In this document: piece after piece, positions 16,088-24,102 of the stretch
Position numbering within the stretch: position 1 is the first letter of the stretch
How the letters are laid out: each line of letters starts with the position of its first letter
Source of the DNA: JAHBXL01 sp964409775
Lineage (GTDB): Bacteria > Planctomycetota > Phycisphaerae > Phycisphaerales > UBA1924
Reading direction: 5' to 3'
Length of the DNA: 64,000 nt
NCBI GenBank assembly: GCA_964409775.1
Contig: CAYPEI010000010.1
Span: forward strand, 1 to 64,000
Position numbers and translations under genes: made by a program
The notes under the pieces: generated by a model
What the model was told of the DNA's origin: nothing
The model's database searches: none
The model's input: only the letters and a program-made list of their open reading frames with translations

Positions 16088-16997
16088 GAACCAGTCGGAC
16101 ATCGCGGCGCTTCAGGCGGGGCTCAAGGCACGGAAGCCTGCGCGTGATGGCTTGCGCCTCTACACCGCCGATTTCGACTCTGTGTCGCTCGCGGGGTTCT
16201 ACCGGGGGCGTTCGGCGTTCCTGATTCTCTCGGGACCGTCGCTCACACAGGTGGACCTCACGCAGCTCAACAAGCGCGGGATCGTCACGATGGGCGTCAA
16301 CAACTCCTGGTCCGTGCATCGCCCCACGCTCTGGACGTGCGTGGACGATCCCGGCCGCTTCATCGACACAGGCTGGAAGGACCCTGGCATCCTGAAGTTC
16401 GTGCCGACATGCTGCGTGGACAAGCGGCTCCGCATCCAGAACCCCGACGGCACCATGCGCAACAGCGCGTTCCGCGTCCGGCAGATGCCCAGCGTCCTGT
16501 TCTTCCGCCGCGCGGACCACTTTGACCATGAGCGGTTCCTGACGGGCGATTCTGTCCCGTGGGGGAACGATGCCAAGCACGCGGACTCACTCGGGATCAC
16601 CGGCAAGCGGAGCGTCATGCTCGTCGCCCTGCGCCTGCTGCATCATCTCGGGTTCGGCACGGTGTATCTGCTCGGCTGCGACTTCAAGATGGCGGCCGAT
16701 CGCAGGTACGCCTTCGACGAGCACCGTGCCCCGAACGCCATCCGACACAACAACGTGCTGTACGACTCACTGGCCCGCCGCTTCGAGGCCCTGCGGCCGC
16801 ACTTCGACAAGCACCGCTTTCGCGTCATCAACTGCTCGCCCGGGAGCGAGCTCCAGGCGTTCGACCGCATGGACTTCGGCGCGGCGGTCAAGGCTGCCTC
16901 CGCCGAGTGCGGCAAGCCCGTGAGCACGCAGGGCTGGTACGAACCGAACCCGCCCCCCCACAAGCCCGCGCTCACACCGCAGGAGGCCGCCCGATGA
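16080..16997 (+). CDS. DUF115/CST-I-like glycosyltransferase candidate
   Basis: 305 residues, GTG start overlapping the methyltransferase by eight bases. The segment 'AFLILSGPSLTQVDLTQLNKRGIVTMGVNNSW' (about 46-77) matches the opening of DUF115/MAF and sialyltransferase CST-I-like proteins: G-x-G-PSL, D, then the N-N/S nucleotide-sugar loop. 'LLHHLGFGTVYLLGCDFKM' (about 188-206) matches the later 'L-A--LG---I-L-G-D--' strand typical of the same fold. It probably transfers a sugar. With the methyltransferase before it and a Ser/Thr-rich protein after it, a virion glycosylation cassette is plausible but unproven. Confidence 0.65.
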   Translation: MRENQSDIAALQAGLKARKPARDGLRLYTADFDSVSLAGFYRGRSAFLILSGPSLTQVDLTQLNKRGIVTMGVNNSWSVHRPTLWTCVDDPGRFIDTGWKDPGILKFVPTCCVDKRLRIQNPDGTMRNSAFRVRQMPSVLFFRRADHFDHERFLTGDSVPWGNDAKHADSLGITGKRSVMLVALRLLHHLGFGTVYLLGCDFKMAADRRYAFDEHRAPNAIRHNNVLYDSLARRFEALRPHFDKHRFRVINCSPGSELQAFDRMDFGAAVKAASAECGKPVSTQGWYEPNPPPHKPALTPQEAAR

Positions 16998-18412
16998 GCG
17001 ACGGCCCGACCCGATACTACTTATACATCCCCGTCTGGGCGACGGGCCGTCCGCCCACGGGCGGCGGGTCGAGCAACTACTCCACGCCCTCGGGTTCGAC
17101 GCCCGAGAGCACCTACTCGACACCGACCAGCACGCCGAGCATGCCGTCGAGCTACTCGACGACCGGCGATGTCATCTACACGACCGGCCCGAGCGGAACG
17201 CCCACGCTCACGTTCTACACCACCGGCGCCTTCACGAGCAACACGTCCGGCACGACGCACACGCCGTCGAGCAGCGGGTCGAGCGATTCCATGTCCTCGG
17301 GGTCGTCGGGTTCGAGCAGCGGCACGCCGACATCATCCTCGGGATCGATGTCGTCCACCGGGTCATCGTCGTCGGGTTCGTCTTCAAGTGGATCGTCGAG
17401 CAGTGGGTCCGGGTCCGGATCGTCCAGCGGCTCCGGATCGTCGAGCGGATCGGGAAGCAGCGGAATGTCGAGCGGCGCATCATCGGGCGCGAGCAGCGGC
17501 ATGAGTTCAGGAGCATCGTCCGGAGCTTCCTCCGGAGGTTCATCCGGCGGTGGGTCGTCAGGAGGCGGCTCGTCTGGCGGTGGCGGTTCGAGCGGCGGTG
17601 GCTCCGGCCCCGGCGGGTCCGGCCCCGGCGGTTCGGGTCCGGGCGGAAGCGGTCCCGGTTCCGGCCCGGGCAGCAACTGCCTCCTCTTCGGCACGCTCGT
17701 GCGCCTCGAAGACGGCCGTCTCACACCCATTGAGAACCTCAAGCCCGGCGATCGCGTGGCATCCATCCAGGTGCCCGGCCTCGAGGTCGATGTTCCGTAC
17801 CGCGCCCAATACAACTGGCTCTCGCACCACGGCCTTCACGGCGCGACACCCGTCGCGGCGCGCGTGGCGAGCATCCGACTCGGCGAGCACCACGGCTTCA
17901 TGGTCATCAATCGCCGCCTGAAGGCGACGCCGGAGCACCCGTTCATGATCCGCCGTGGCGATGAGTGGGGCTTCGCGTCGGCGGAGTTCGTGCAGCCTGG
18001 CGACTACCTCATCGACGAGCGGATGGACGACGAACTGGTGGAGTCGGTCGTGCGCGTCGATGCGCCCACCCGCACCGTGGCCATCCACATTCCCGGCACG
18101 AACACGCTCCTGGCCGAGGGCGTCTGGGTCCACAACGACATGCCCGGTGAGACCGCCCAGAGTTCGTCGGGTTCCAGCGTCAGCGGCTCGGGGTCCGGCT
18201 CTGGCTCCGGTAGCACTTCTGGATCTGGTTCCGGGTCCGGGTCGACCAGCGGTTCGTCAAGCAGCAGCGGATCGTCGGGCAGCAAGTCGAGCGGGTCTTC
18301 CTCGTTCTCCACGTCTGGCTCCACTTCTGGGTCGTCGTCGAGCAGCGGGTCGGGCAGCATGAGCGGGTCAAGCTCCAGCGGATCGGGCGGAACCGGAACC
18401 TTCTCAATCTGA
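16994..18412 (+). CDS. Ser/Gly-rich phage protein with intein-like Hint domain
   Basis: 472 residues, ATG in an ATGA overlap, GGAGG at 16982-16986. There are three parts. First is a Ser/Thr/Gly/Pro/Tyr low-complexity arm (about 22-228) grading from STP-rich through SSG repeats to GPGGS repeats. Second is a compact Hint domain (229-381). Third is another SSG/SGS arm (about 388-466). The Hint marks are C229 opening 'CLLFGTLVRLEDG', 'IENLKPGDRV', a TxxH block 'ATPEHPF' (T312, H315), 'VQPGDYL' and the closing 'NTLLAEGVWVHN' with H380-N381. The residue after N381 is Asp, not Cys/Ser/Thr, so autocleavage is likelier than splicing. It is the last late gene and possibly a tail fibre. Confidence 0.88.
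   Translation: MSDGPTRYYLYIPVWATGRPPTGGGSSNYSTPSGSTPESTYSTPTSTPSMPSSYSTTGDVIYTTGPSGTPTLTFYTTGAFTSNTSGTTHTPSSSGSSDSMSSGSSGSSSGTPTSSSGSMSSTGSSSSGSSSSGSSSSGSGSGSSSGSGSSSGSGSSGMSSGASSGASSGMSSGASSGASSGGSSGGGSSGGGSSGGGGSSGGGSGPGGSGPGGSGPGGSGPGSGPGSNCLLFGTLVRLEDGRLTPIENLKPGDRVASIQVPGLEVDVPYRAQYNWLSHHGLHGATPVAARVASIRLGEHHGFMVINRRLKATPEHPFMIRRGDEWGFASAEFVQPGDYLIDERMDDELVESVVRVDAPTRTVAIHIPGTNTLLAEGVWVHNDMPGETAQSSSGSSVSGSGSGSGSGSTSGSGSGSGSTSGSSSSSGSSGSKSSGSSSFSTSGSTSGSSSSSGSGSMSGSSSSGSGGTGTFSI
17060..17670 (+). repeat. Ser/Gly-codon repeat tract (N-terminal arm of Hint protein)
   Basis: About 600 bases of near-repetitive codons (TCG, AGC, GGC, GGA, GGG) encode STP-rich, then SSG, then GGSSGG, then GPGGS units. 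Codon choice varies within the units, so the peptide repeat is maintained while DNA identity is moderate. The tract is prone to length change by slippage or recombination and to misassembly. A matching tract at about 18156-18402 encodes the C-terminal arm. Confidence 0.8.
18156..18402 (+). repeat. Ser/Gly-codon repeat tract (C-terminal arm of Hint protein)
   Basis: About 250 bases encoding SGS, GSG and SSS repeats directly after the Hint domain. Composition matches the N-terminal tract. The gene stop at 18410-18412 is only eight bases from the stop of the convergent AAA ATPase gene, and no terminator hairpin was visible between them. Confidence 0.75.
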
Positions 18413-18420
18413 TAAAATGT

Positions 18421-19272
18421 CTACAACGCCCGTGACAACTTCGCTTTCAACCGAAAGTACGTCGCCCGGGATGCGCCGGTCGCGGCGGTGAACTTGGCAA
18501 CCCGGTCTTCCTCTGAGTGCAACACGGGATCATGCTGCACCGCCAGCAGGCAGGCCACCTGGCTATCCGGCACCACCATCTGCAGGAGACTCGCACGCCA
18601 GTCGGCAAGCCCAGCCCGCCGCAGTTGTGACCCCTTGCTGTAGTGCCGCATGGAGAGCGCAGGAATCAGCGGCATCAATCGGCCCAGAAAGTCGTACACC
18701 TCAGCATCATCAAACCAATCCCGCACCTTCCGGTGGACCTCCGCGTTGGGCGGGCAGAAGTGAAGGATGATCGCCCGGTCCTCGAGAGCTCGCACGTTGG
18801 GATTCACGCTCTTCCATTCGTTGGCGATGAGAATCACACCGCTGGACGTCGTGAACGACGAAGGCGGGCCTCCGTCGTTCCTGATCGCGTTGGTCAACCA
18901 GTGAAGGCGCTTCTCACGGACGGTGTTGCACAAAGGCTTCAAGAGGCGGACGCAGTCTGGGTCCGCGTACAGCCGATCGAGATCGTCCAACACCACGGAC
19001 TGATCTCGATACTCCCAGAGCTGGCGGTACAGGCCGAACGGCTGCATGTGACCTTCGACGTACAGCACACGTCCGCCCGGGGCGCCTGCTCCGTTGGACA
19101 CGCCGAGTGTGCGTCGAACGCTCTCGCTCTTGCCAGTGCCGTGGCGGCCCAGCAGCAGAACGAGACCCAGCTCACCGCGTGCGAACTTTGACAGGTACAA
19201 CTCCAGTTGTGTGTACGCGGTGAGCTGAATCACCTCGCGAGGGACGGACGGAGATGGTGGTCGGGTCGACAT
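18421..19272 (-). CDS. Phage AAA ATPase
   Basis: 283 residues. Walker A is GRHGTGKS (42-49), Walker B VVLDDLD (93-99), a sensor-1 strand VILIAN (146-151) and a basic 'RALEDRAI' (161-168) with a candidate arginine finger. The last 25 residues (TGASRATYFRLKAKL) look like a small helix-turn-helix. The architecture resembles DnaC/TniB/IstB-type helper ATPases and viral ATPases that load a helicase or assist recombination. It is last in a minus-strand block headed by the serine recombinase, suggesting a job in integration, partition or replication. Helicase signature motifs beyond the AAA core are not evident. Confidence 0.78.
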   Translation of the reverse strand: MSTRPPSPSVPREVIQLTAYTQLELYLSKFARGELGLVLLLGRHGTGKSESVRRTLGVSNGAGAPGGRVLYVEGHMQPFGLYRQLWEYRDQSVVLDDLDRLYADPDCVRLLKPLCNTVREKRLHWLTNAIRNDGGPPSSFTTSSGVILIANEWKSVNPNVRALEDRAIILHFCPPNAEVHRKVRDWFDDAEVYDFLGRLMPLIPALSMRHYSKGSQLRRAGLADWRASLLQMVVPDSQVACLLAVQHDPVLHSEEDRVAKFTAATGASRATYFRLKAKLSRAL

Positions 19273-19303
19273 CAGGGAAGGCTCGGGCGTGGGAAGTAGA
19301 ACG

Positions 19304-19318
19304 ATGCGACTTTGAGAC
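19304..19318. repeat. 15-base repeat, copy 1
   Basis: ATGCGACTTTGAGAC occurs here, 31 bases upstream of the AAA ATPase start, and again at 32014-32028, 89 bases upstream of the Hsp70-operon TPR gene. Both copies lie in gaps upstream of minus-strand genes in the same relative orientation. It could be a shared promoter or operator, a scar of integration, or chance. Confidence 0.35.
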
Positions 19319-19337
19319 TTCCGCCACCGATGGCCTG

Positions 19338-20234
19338 CTACTCGCGTGCTTCTGGTCTCACGGGGTCATTTCGCTGCGACTTGCGGGCCTCCGGGGTGCC
19401 GGTATTCGGCCCTCTGACGCGATCGCGGCGATGCTCCATCGGGTCAAAGCCCGCCGCGCGGATCGCTGCGTCCCACGTGCCGTAGTGACGCCTGGCGGTC
19501 CGGTACAGGCTGGCATGATCGCGCGACACCGCCCAGGAGTTGATCCGTTTGCCCTCGCGTACCCGATCGACGATCGCTTGGAGAATCCGTTCGTCAGTCC
19601 AGACCAGGGGCGGCCTGCGTGGCCTCTTGGGGATGGCGGCACGGGCTGTGACTCGCGCCGGCCCCTTGATCCGGCGGGGCTGCAGTTCGGTGGCTCTCGG
19701 GTCCACACCCGCCGCGGATACCGCCGCTCTCCAAGAGCCGAAGAAGCGTTGCCCGGCATCCACCAGCGATCTCGGCTCGATCAACCGAGCCACGAGCGGC
19801 TCGCTGCGCAGGGTCCGGGTCAAGATGGCCTCGATAACGCGCTCACGACTCCACGGCACCACCCGCTGGAGCTTGGCCGGATCGACCCCCGCAGCCACAA
19901 CAGCTTTGGACCACGACCCGAAGTGCCGCCGTGCAGCGGATACGAGATTGTGGTAGCGGCGCTCGATCTCATCCGACGTCAAAGGCCGGCGGCGGCGAGA
20001 GATCAGACGGATCTTCGACAGGATCCTCGCTGGCGACCAGCGTTCCCACGTCAAAACACGCTCGGGAGGGATGCCCGCCGCAATGATGGCGTTCCGCCAT
20101 GACCCGAAGATGCGCCGCGACGCACAGTACAGGTTGTGATCAACGCCCTCGCCGCCGGTGGTCAACGGCTGACCCTCGGCTTCTCGCTGGAGTATGTGGC
20201 GCAGGATCATCTCGCGTGTCCAGCTGGTGCGCAT
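19338..20234 (-). CDS. Protein of four HNH-associated repeats
   Basis: 298 residues, ATG two bases after the stop of the preceding ParB-like gene. It is built from four copies of a 50-60-residue helical repeat ending in 'ARRhFGSWxxAlxAAGhDP'. The FGSW cores are at 43-46, 105-108 and 165-168, with YGTW at 251-254. This is the HNH-repeat module found beside homing-type endonuclease domains and in DNA-binding accessory proteins. No HNH nuclease core is visible here, so it is probably a pure DNA-recognition protein. It is very basic (many Arg). Lying in the recombinase operon, it may direct the element to a site. The role is inferred. Confidence 0.75.
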   Translation of the reverse strand: MRTSWTREMILRHILQREAEGQPLTTGGEGVDHNLYCASRRIFGSWRNAIIAAGIPPERVLTWERWSPARILSKIRLISRRRRPLTSDEIERRYHNLVSAARRHFGSWSKAVVAAGVDPAKLQRVVPWSRERVIEAILTRTLRSEPLVARLIEPRSLVDAGQRFFGSWRAAVSAAGVDPRATELQPRRIKGPARVTARAAIPKRPRRPPLVWTDERILQAIVDRVREGKRINSWAVSRDHASLYRTARRHYGTWDAAIRAAGFDPMEHRRDRVRGPNTGTPEARKSQRNDPVRPEARE

Positions 20235-20236
20235 GG

Positions 20237-21073
20237 TTAGCCCCGTGCATCCGCAATGATCGTCTCGAACCGCGACACGATGTCCGAGTGGTGCTTGTTC
20301 AGGTACTCGCGCAGGCGCGCGTTCGTGAGAAGAGAGCGAGCGAAGATGGCCAGCCGCAGCAGGTCCACCGTGTACTGCTTGTAGAGCTGCGAGTAGAAGT
20401 CGTGCTTCTGTTCGGCGTCCGAGAGTTTCTTCAGCAGGTCGTTCTTTCGCTGCGCGGTCTTGTTCCACGGGTTGTGCTTGCGGCCACGGTTCTCCCGCTG
20501 GTTCGTGGCCGTCTTGACGACCAGTGACCGCGCGAACGCGGTGCTGTAGTCCTTGTACCCCTCCATCGCGCGGAGGATCTCCTTCTGGCGATGGGGCTTG
20601 ACGTGCGTGAACTCCCGGGCGCAAGCGCGAGTGATCTTGCCCGCGTCGTACGCCGTCGCCACGTCGGAATGGAGCTGCTTGAGCAACGACTTCTTGAGGC
20701 GGTGGTTGAGGGTGGCGATGCCGAGAGCGGCGGCGATGACACCCTCGTCAACCTCGTCCATCGCTTTCTCGATCATCCGGTGTTCCTGCACCGGAGATAC
20801 CCGGTTCACCATGCGATTGCCGGTGAACGCCTCTCGCTCCTTTCCCATGATGCAAGGGGCGATAGCGACACCCAGTTCCACGAGCGCCCGGTATCGCTGC
20901 ACGCCGTCGAGGATGACGTAGTCGCCGTTCTCGGGGAAGACCACCAAGGGTTCGATGAGCCCCACCGCCTTGATGCTCGCCACGATGCGGTCGTATTCAC
21001 GCTTGGTCACCTTGCGCTCGCGCAGCGGACGCAGCTGAATGACGGGAACATCAATCGCGGTGGATTCGGTCAT
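20237..21073 (-). CDS. ParB/RepB-like protein B
   Basis: 278 residues, ATG in an ATGA overlap with the upstream ParB-like gene. The N-terminal ParB/sulfiredoxin-type fold is shown by 'VPVIQLRPL', 'IVASIKAVGLIEPLVVFPENGDYVILDGVQRYRALVELG' and 'CIMGKEREAFTGN', broken over residues 8-95. A middle helical region (about 100-175) resembles the RepB C-terminal DNA-binding part. The last 60 residues are charged helices with a possible coiled coil. Two such proteins directly after a serine recombinase form a recurring layout in mobile elements. They may segregate the circular form or help recombination. Confidence 0.82.
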   Translation of the reverse strand: MTESTAIDVPVIQLRPLRERKVTKREYDRIVASIKAVGLIEPLVVFPENGDYVILDGVQRYRALVELGVAIAPCIMGKEREAFTGNRMVNRVSPVQEHRMIEKAMDEVDEGVIAAALGIATLNHRLKKSLLKQLHSDVATAYDAGKITRACAREFTHVKPHRQKEILRAMEGYKDYSTAFARSLVVKTATNQRENRGRKHNPWNKTAQRKNDLLKKLSDAEQKHDFYSQLYKQYTVDLLRLAIFARSLLTNARLREYLNKHHSDIVSRFETIIADARG

Positions 21074-21981
21074 GATCGCGCCCCTTCCTTCTGCGGTGTG
21101 CGGGAGGCCACGGAGTATTTGCCGGTCAGGGCCGGCCGCTTCTCTAACCCCTCGCTCTGGAGCAGCTGCACGAAATCTCGATCCTCCCAGAGGTGGGCGA
21201 GACCATCGAGCAGCGTGTACAGACGGCTTTCCTTCCCTTGAGCCTCTCGGGCAAACGAGTCCTTGGCCTGAGTGGCCGTAGCGATGTCCTCGGTCAGCGC
21301 CGCGACGGTGTACTCCTCGGCGTCGGCCCCCTTGCGCTTGCGGCGGTCCATGCGGGCGTTGATGATCGAGCGCGCCCGAGCGAAGTTGTTGCTGTTGACG
21401 ATCCCCTGATCGAACGCGTCCATGAGCACGTTCTGGATGGTCGCGCCGTCCGCCTGCGCCACCAGAACGGCGAACGAGATCGGCATGATCTCCTGTTCCA
21501 CCCCCTGGATGAGACGGTCCTCCCCGTTCTCCACCAGCTTGATGTACTGGCGGATGTACTCGACGCTCCGGCACGCGATCTTGGCGATCTTCGCGTAGTC
21601 CCACCCCTCGTCGTGGAGGGACTTGAGCTCGCGGGCGAAGTGCATGGTGCCTGGGCGCGTCCGGGCCAGGTTCTCGACCAGGGATTCGAGGTAGGCCTGC
21701 TTTCTCGTGCAGGTGACCACCTCGGCGCGAATGTGAGTCTTGCCCAGCCGTTGGTGCGCGATCAACCGACCCTCGCCGCAGATCAGTTCGTAGAAGCCGT
21801 CCTTGGTCAGGAACTTGTCATTGACGCGGATGTCCTTGATCTGGCCGACGGCGTCGATGCTCTGCACGTTGAGGGCAAACTGTCCCTCGTCGCGTGTGCG
21901 CGAGTTGATCACCCGAATCTTGTCGACCGGGATCATCTCGCGCCGGCGGTCCTTCATCAGACGGATAGGTACGTTTTCCAT
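21070..21981 (-). CDS. ParB/RepB-like protein A
   Basis: 303 residues, with its start codon directly abutting the recombinase stop. ParB-fold motifs are 'MIPVDKIRVINSRTRDE', 'SIDAVGQIKDIRVN' and 'YELICGEGRLIAHQRLG' (about 16-80), then 'LVENLARTRP' (the ENhxR-type motif). A central helical DNA-binding region follows ('MHFARELKSLHDEGWDYAKIAKIACRSVEYIRQYIKL', about 112-148), and then a RepB-like C-terminal domain. It is paired with protein B downstream with only a 4-base overlap. Pairs of this sort probably act together as a heteromeric partition or regulatory complex. Confidence 0.82.
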   Translation of the reverse strand: MENVPIRLMKDRRREMIPVDKIRVINSRTRDEGQFALNVQSIDAVGQIKDIRVNDKFLTKDGFYELICGEGRLIAHQRLGKTHIRAEVVTCTRKQAYLESLVENLARTRPGTMHFARELKSLHDEGWDYAKIAKIACRSVEYIRQYIKLVENGEDRLIQGVEQEIMPISFAVLVAQADGATIQNVLMDAFDQGIVNSNNFARARSIINARMDRRKRKGADAEEYTVAALTEDIATATQAKDSFAREAQGKESRLYTLLDGLAHLWEDRDFVQLLQSEGLEKRPALTGKYSVASRTPQKEGARS

Positions 21982-23496
21982 TCATGCCCTCGCCAGTTGA
22001 AAGATGAACTCCAGCCCGCTGTGCCCATACATGACCAGCCGGGATTCGGAGGATCCGAACACTCGAATGCCGCGCTCGCGCACGAGCAATCGCGGCAGCG
22101 CCACATAGCCGAGGATCTGCGGCCCCTCGCTGGCGGAAACGGGCACGCCCAGCGTGATGTCCACAACGCCACGATCGTCGGGGCGGAAGTACCAGTACTG
22201 GCTGTACCCGTGCGGCACGGGCACGGATGGCTGGATCAACACGGTGAACTTGCCGTTGACAACCAGGAAGTCGTCGTAGCTCTCGACTTGTTCCACAGTC
22301 TGGCGGAGCTGGGCCTCAACCTGGGCACGGACCTCCCCCGCCGCGGTGCGGAAGAGCTGCTGGTAGGCCGCGTCCAGGGAACGGAAGTGGGAGGCGTAGG
22401 TCGAGACGGAGGGGGCCGCCCCGTCGGCGCTGACCAGCGCGGGGCGAAGGAAGCCGTGCTCGCGATGGAGCCGTTCCAGGTGCCGGAGCATGGTCTCAGG
22501 GGAGTAGCGCAGCGCTGCTTCAGCGAGGACCGACTGGGCGCGGTCGAAAACGGCCTGATCCACCAGCGGATCGATGGCGCCCGCCGTCCTGATCCATTGG
22601 TCGAGCGGATTCCTCCGCGTCGGCGTCTGTAGCTTGCTGGTGGTCTTGTTGTAGACCAGCGTGCCGGCGTACATGATGTTCGTCAGAATTCGGCGGACCT
22701 TGCCGACGTTCCAGAGTCCGCCCATGGCTGATCGGGAGCCATCGGCGTTGAGCCGCGCCGCGATCTGGACCATCGTGTGGCCCGCGTCGATGTACTCGTC
22801 GAAGATACGCCGGACGGTGGTGACCTGCTCCTCGGGCCCCAGCGTCAGCGTCACGCGCTGGTTCTGGATGCTCTTCTTCTGGCCGGGAGCTAGGACGTGC
22901 AGGCGATGGCGCGACTCGTCGAGGAGTAGACGGTCGAAGCCATACGGAGCCTTACCGCCAGCCCAGTAGCCCTGCTGGGCGATCTTCACGCACCCGTGAA
23001 ACACCTTGGTACTGAGTTCCTTGCTGTACTGAGCTGCCCGGAATCGCTCGAACTGCACGTACACGGGAAAGAGCGGGTCGTCGGGGCGAGGCATCCCGAG
23101 GGTTGTGTAGATGACCTGCTTGCCGTGCTTCTTGCACTCGGCGCTGTAGGTCGCCGATAGGTCGAGGTCCTGGAAGCGCCCCCAGCGGCTCACGTCCAGG
23201 CACAGCACAAAGTCGAAGTCCTTGCGCTGCTTGACCCAGCTCTCCATCATGTCGTTGAAGCCGTGGCGTCCTTCGGCCGTCAGGCCGGACTTCCCGCGAT
23301 CTGCGAACTCGTGGATGATGTCGACGCCGTTGTCAGCGGCCCACTTCTGAACGAGTTCCTGCTGGATCGCGACCGAGTTCTCCTGCCGGTCCCGTGCCGA
23401 ATGACGGTAGTACGCCACGCCCCGAAATCGCGGCGCGACCGGTGTCACGGCAGCCTCGGATGTGGCCCACCAAGGGGCCGGACTCGGTGTGCTCAT
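21982..23496 (-). CDS. Large serine recombinase (integrase)
   Basis: 504 residues. The resolvase-type catalytic domain opens with 'RGVAYYRHSARDRQENSVAIQ', with S33 the nucleophile candidate. It continues with 'EFADRGKSG', then 'DFVLCLDVSRWGR' with the conserved Arg pair. The recombinase domain follows from about 180 ('KAPYGFDRL', then 'RRIFDEYIDAGHTMVQIAARLNADG' and 'VRRILTNIMYAGTLVYNK'). No CxxC zinc ribbon is visible, so it belongs to the shorter group. It most likely integrates and excises the prophage by itself. The attachment site should be near one end of the element and could not be pinned down. Confidence 0.9.
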   Translation of the reverse strand: MSTPSPAPWWATSEAAVTPVAPRFRGVAYYRHSARDRQENSVAIQQELVQKWAADNGVDIIHEFADRGKSGLTAEGRHGFNDMMESWVKQRKDFDFVLCLDVSRWGRFQDLDLSATYSAECKKHGKQVIYTTLGMPRPDDPLFPVYVQFERFRAAQYSKELSTKVFHGCVKIAQQGYWAGGKAPYGFDRLLLDESRHRLHVLAPGQKKSIQNQRVTLTLGPEEQVTTVRRIFDEYIDAGHTMVQIAARLNADGSRSAMGGLWNVGKVRRILTNIMYAGTLVYNKTTSKLQTPTRRNPLDQWIRTAGAIDPLVDQAVFDRAQSVLAEAALRYSPETMLRHLERLHREHGFLRPALVSADGAAPSVSTYASHFRSLDAAYQQLFRTAAGEVRAQVEAQLRQTVEQVESYDDFLVVNGKFTVLIQPSVPVPHGYSQYWYFRPDDRGVVDITLGVPVSASEGPQILGYVALPRLLVRERGIRVFGSSESRLVMYGHSGLEFIFQLARA

Positions 23497-23598
23497 CGCT
23501 TCCTCGCCATCATCGCCTTCGCCAGCCTCACCGTGGGCACGCCCCAGCGACGATGCGGTTTCAACGTTCGCGGGAAGTATGAACTGGGCCTGTGACTT

Positions 23599-24102
23599 TC
23601 AGTGCGCCGAAGCTGTGACTTCCGTGTGACGCGATGAGAAACCCAGGTCGAGCATGTACCGCCCGTGGTGCCCGACGATCGCGTCGGCGAGATCCCGCAT
23701 CCCGCCGCGGCGGAGCTTGAGCCGTAGTCGGCGAACTCCGGAGCGCACCGCGGCTGGGTCGGTGAGGTCGTTGTCCCAGATGTCCGCGATGAGATCCAGG
23801 TGCGTCACGTACTGGTTGGCGCTCCGCGCAAGCCGGGCGAGCAGCCAGAACCCCTGCGTGTGGCCCAGGTGCAGCATCTTGCCGTTCCACATGACGGACA
23901 GTGTCGATTCATCCATCAGGGGCCTGCCCGTGTGGCGTCGGTCGCGGTGCTGTCCGTTCGGAGTTGCGCCGGCCGTGCCTCCGCGATCGTGCATCGAGTT
24001 CACGATGCTCGCGATCTCCGTGGCGCACAGCGCAGCGCCCATGATGATCTCGTTGAGCTGGCGGCACAATGCCTCCAGTCGGCGTTCTTGATCGATGGCC
24101 AT
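23599..24102 (-). CDS. Winged-helix transcriptional regulator (OmpR/PhoB-type domain)
   Basis: 167 residues. The N-terminal half is helical ('EALCRQLNEIIMGAALCATEIASIVNSM') with a Gly/His/Arg-rich linker and no receiver domain. Residues about 68-155 follow the Trans_reg_C winged helix: 'LSVMWNGKMLHLGHTQGFWLLARLARSANQYVTHLDLIADIW' gives the strands and first helices, 'AVRSGVRRLRLKL' the recognition helix, and 'GHHGRYML' the wing. It lies 102 bases upstream of the recombinase on the same strand. A regulator of prophage integration genes is a reasonable inference. Confidence 0.75.
   Translation of the reverse strand: MAIDQERRLEALCRQLNEIIMGAALCATEIASIVNSMHDRGGTAGATPNGQHRDRRHTGRPLMDESTLSVMWNGKMLHLGHTQGFWLLARLARSANQYVTHLDLIADIWDNDLTDPAAVRSGVRRLRLKLRRGGMRDLADAIVGHHGRYMLDLGFSSRHTEVTASAH

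Noticed and set aside
17215..17814. Pro/Asp/Glu-rich antisense frame over the Ser/Gly repeats
   Set aside because: The complement of SSG codons read backward gives PDD/EPP repeats; this is a codon artefact.
17060..18402. CRISPR array
   Set aside because: The repetitive DNA encodes Ser/Gly peptide repeats in an open frame. There are no uniform repeats with unique spacers and no cas genes.
23497..23598. Phage attachment site next to the recombinase
   Set aside because: The gap upstream of the recombinase is the usual place, but no matching repeat was found in the window and the other phage end is outside it.
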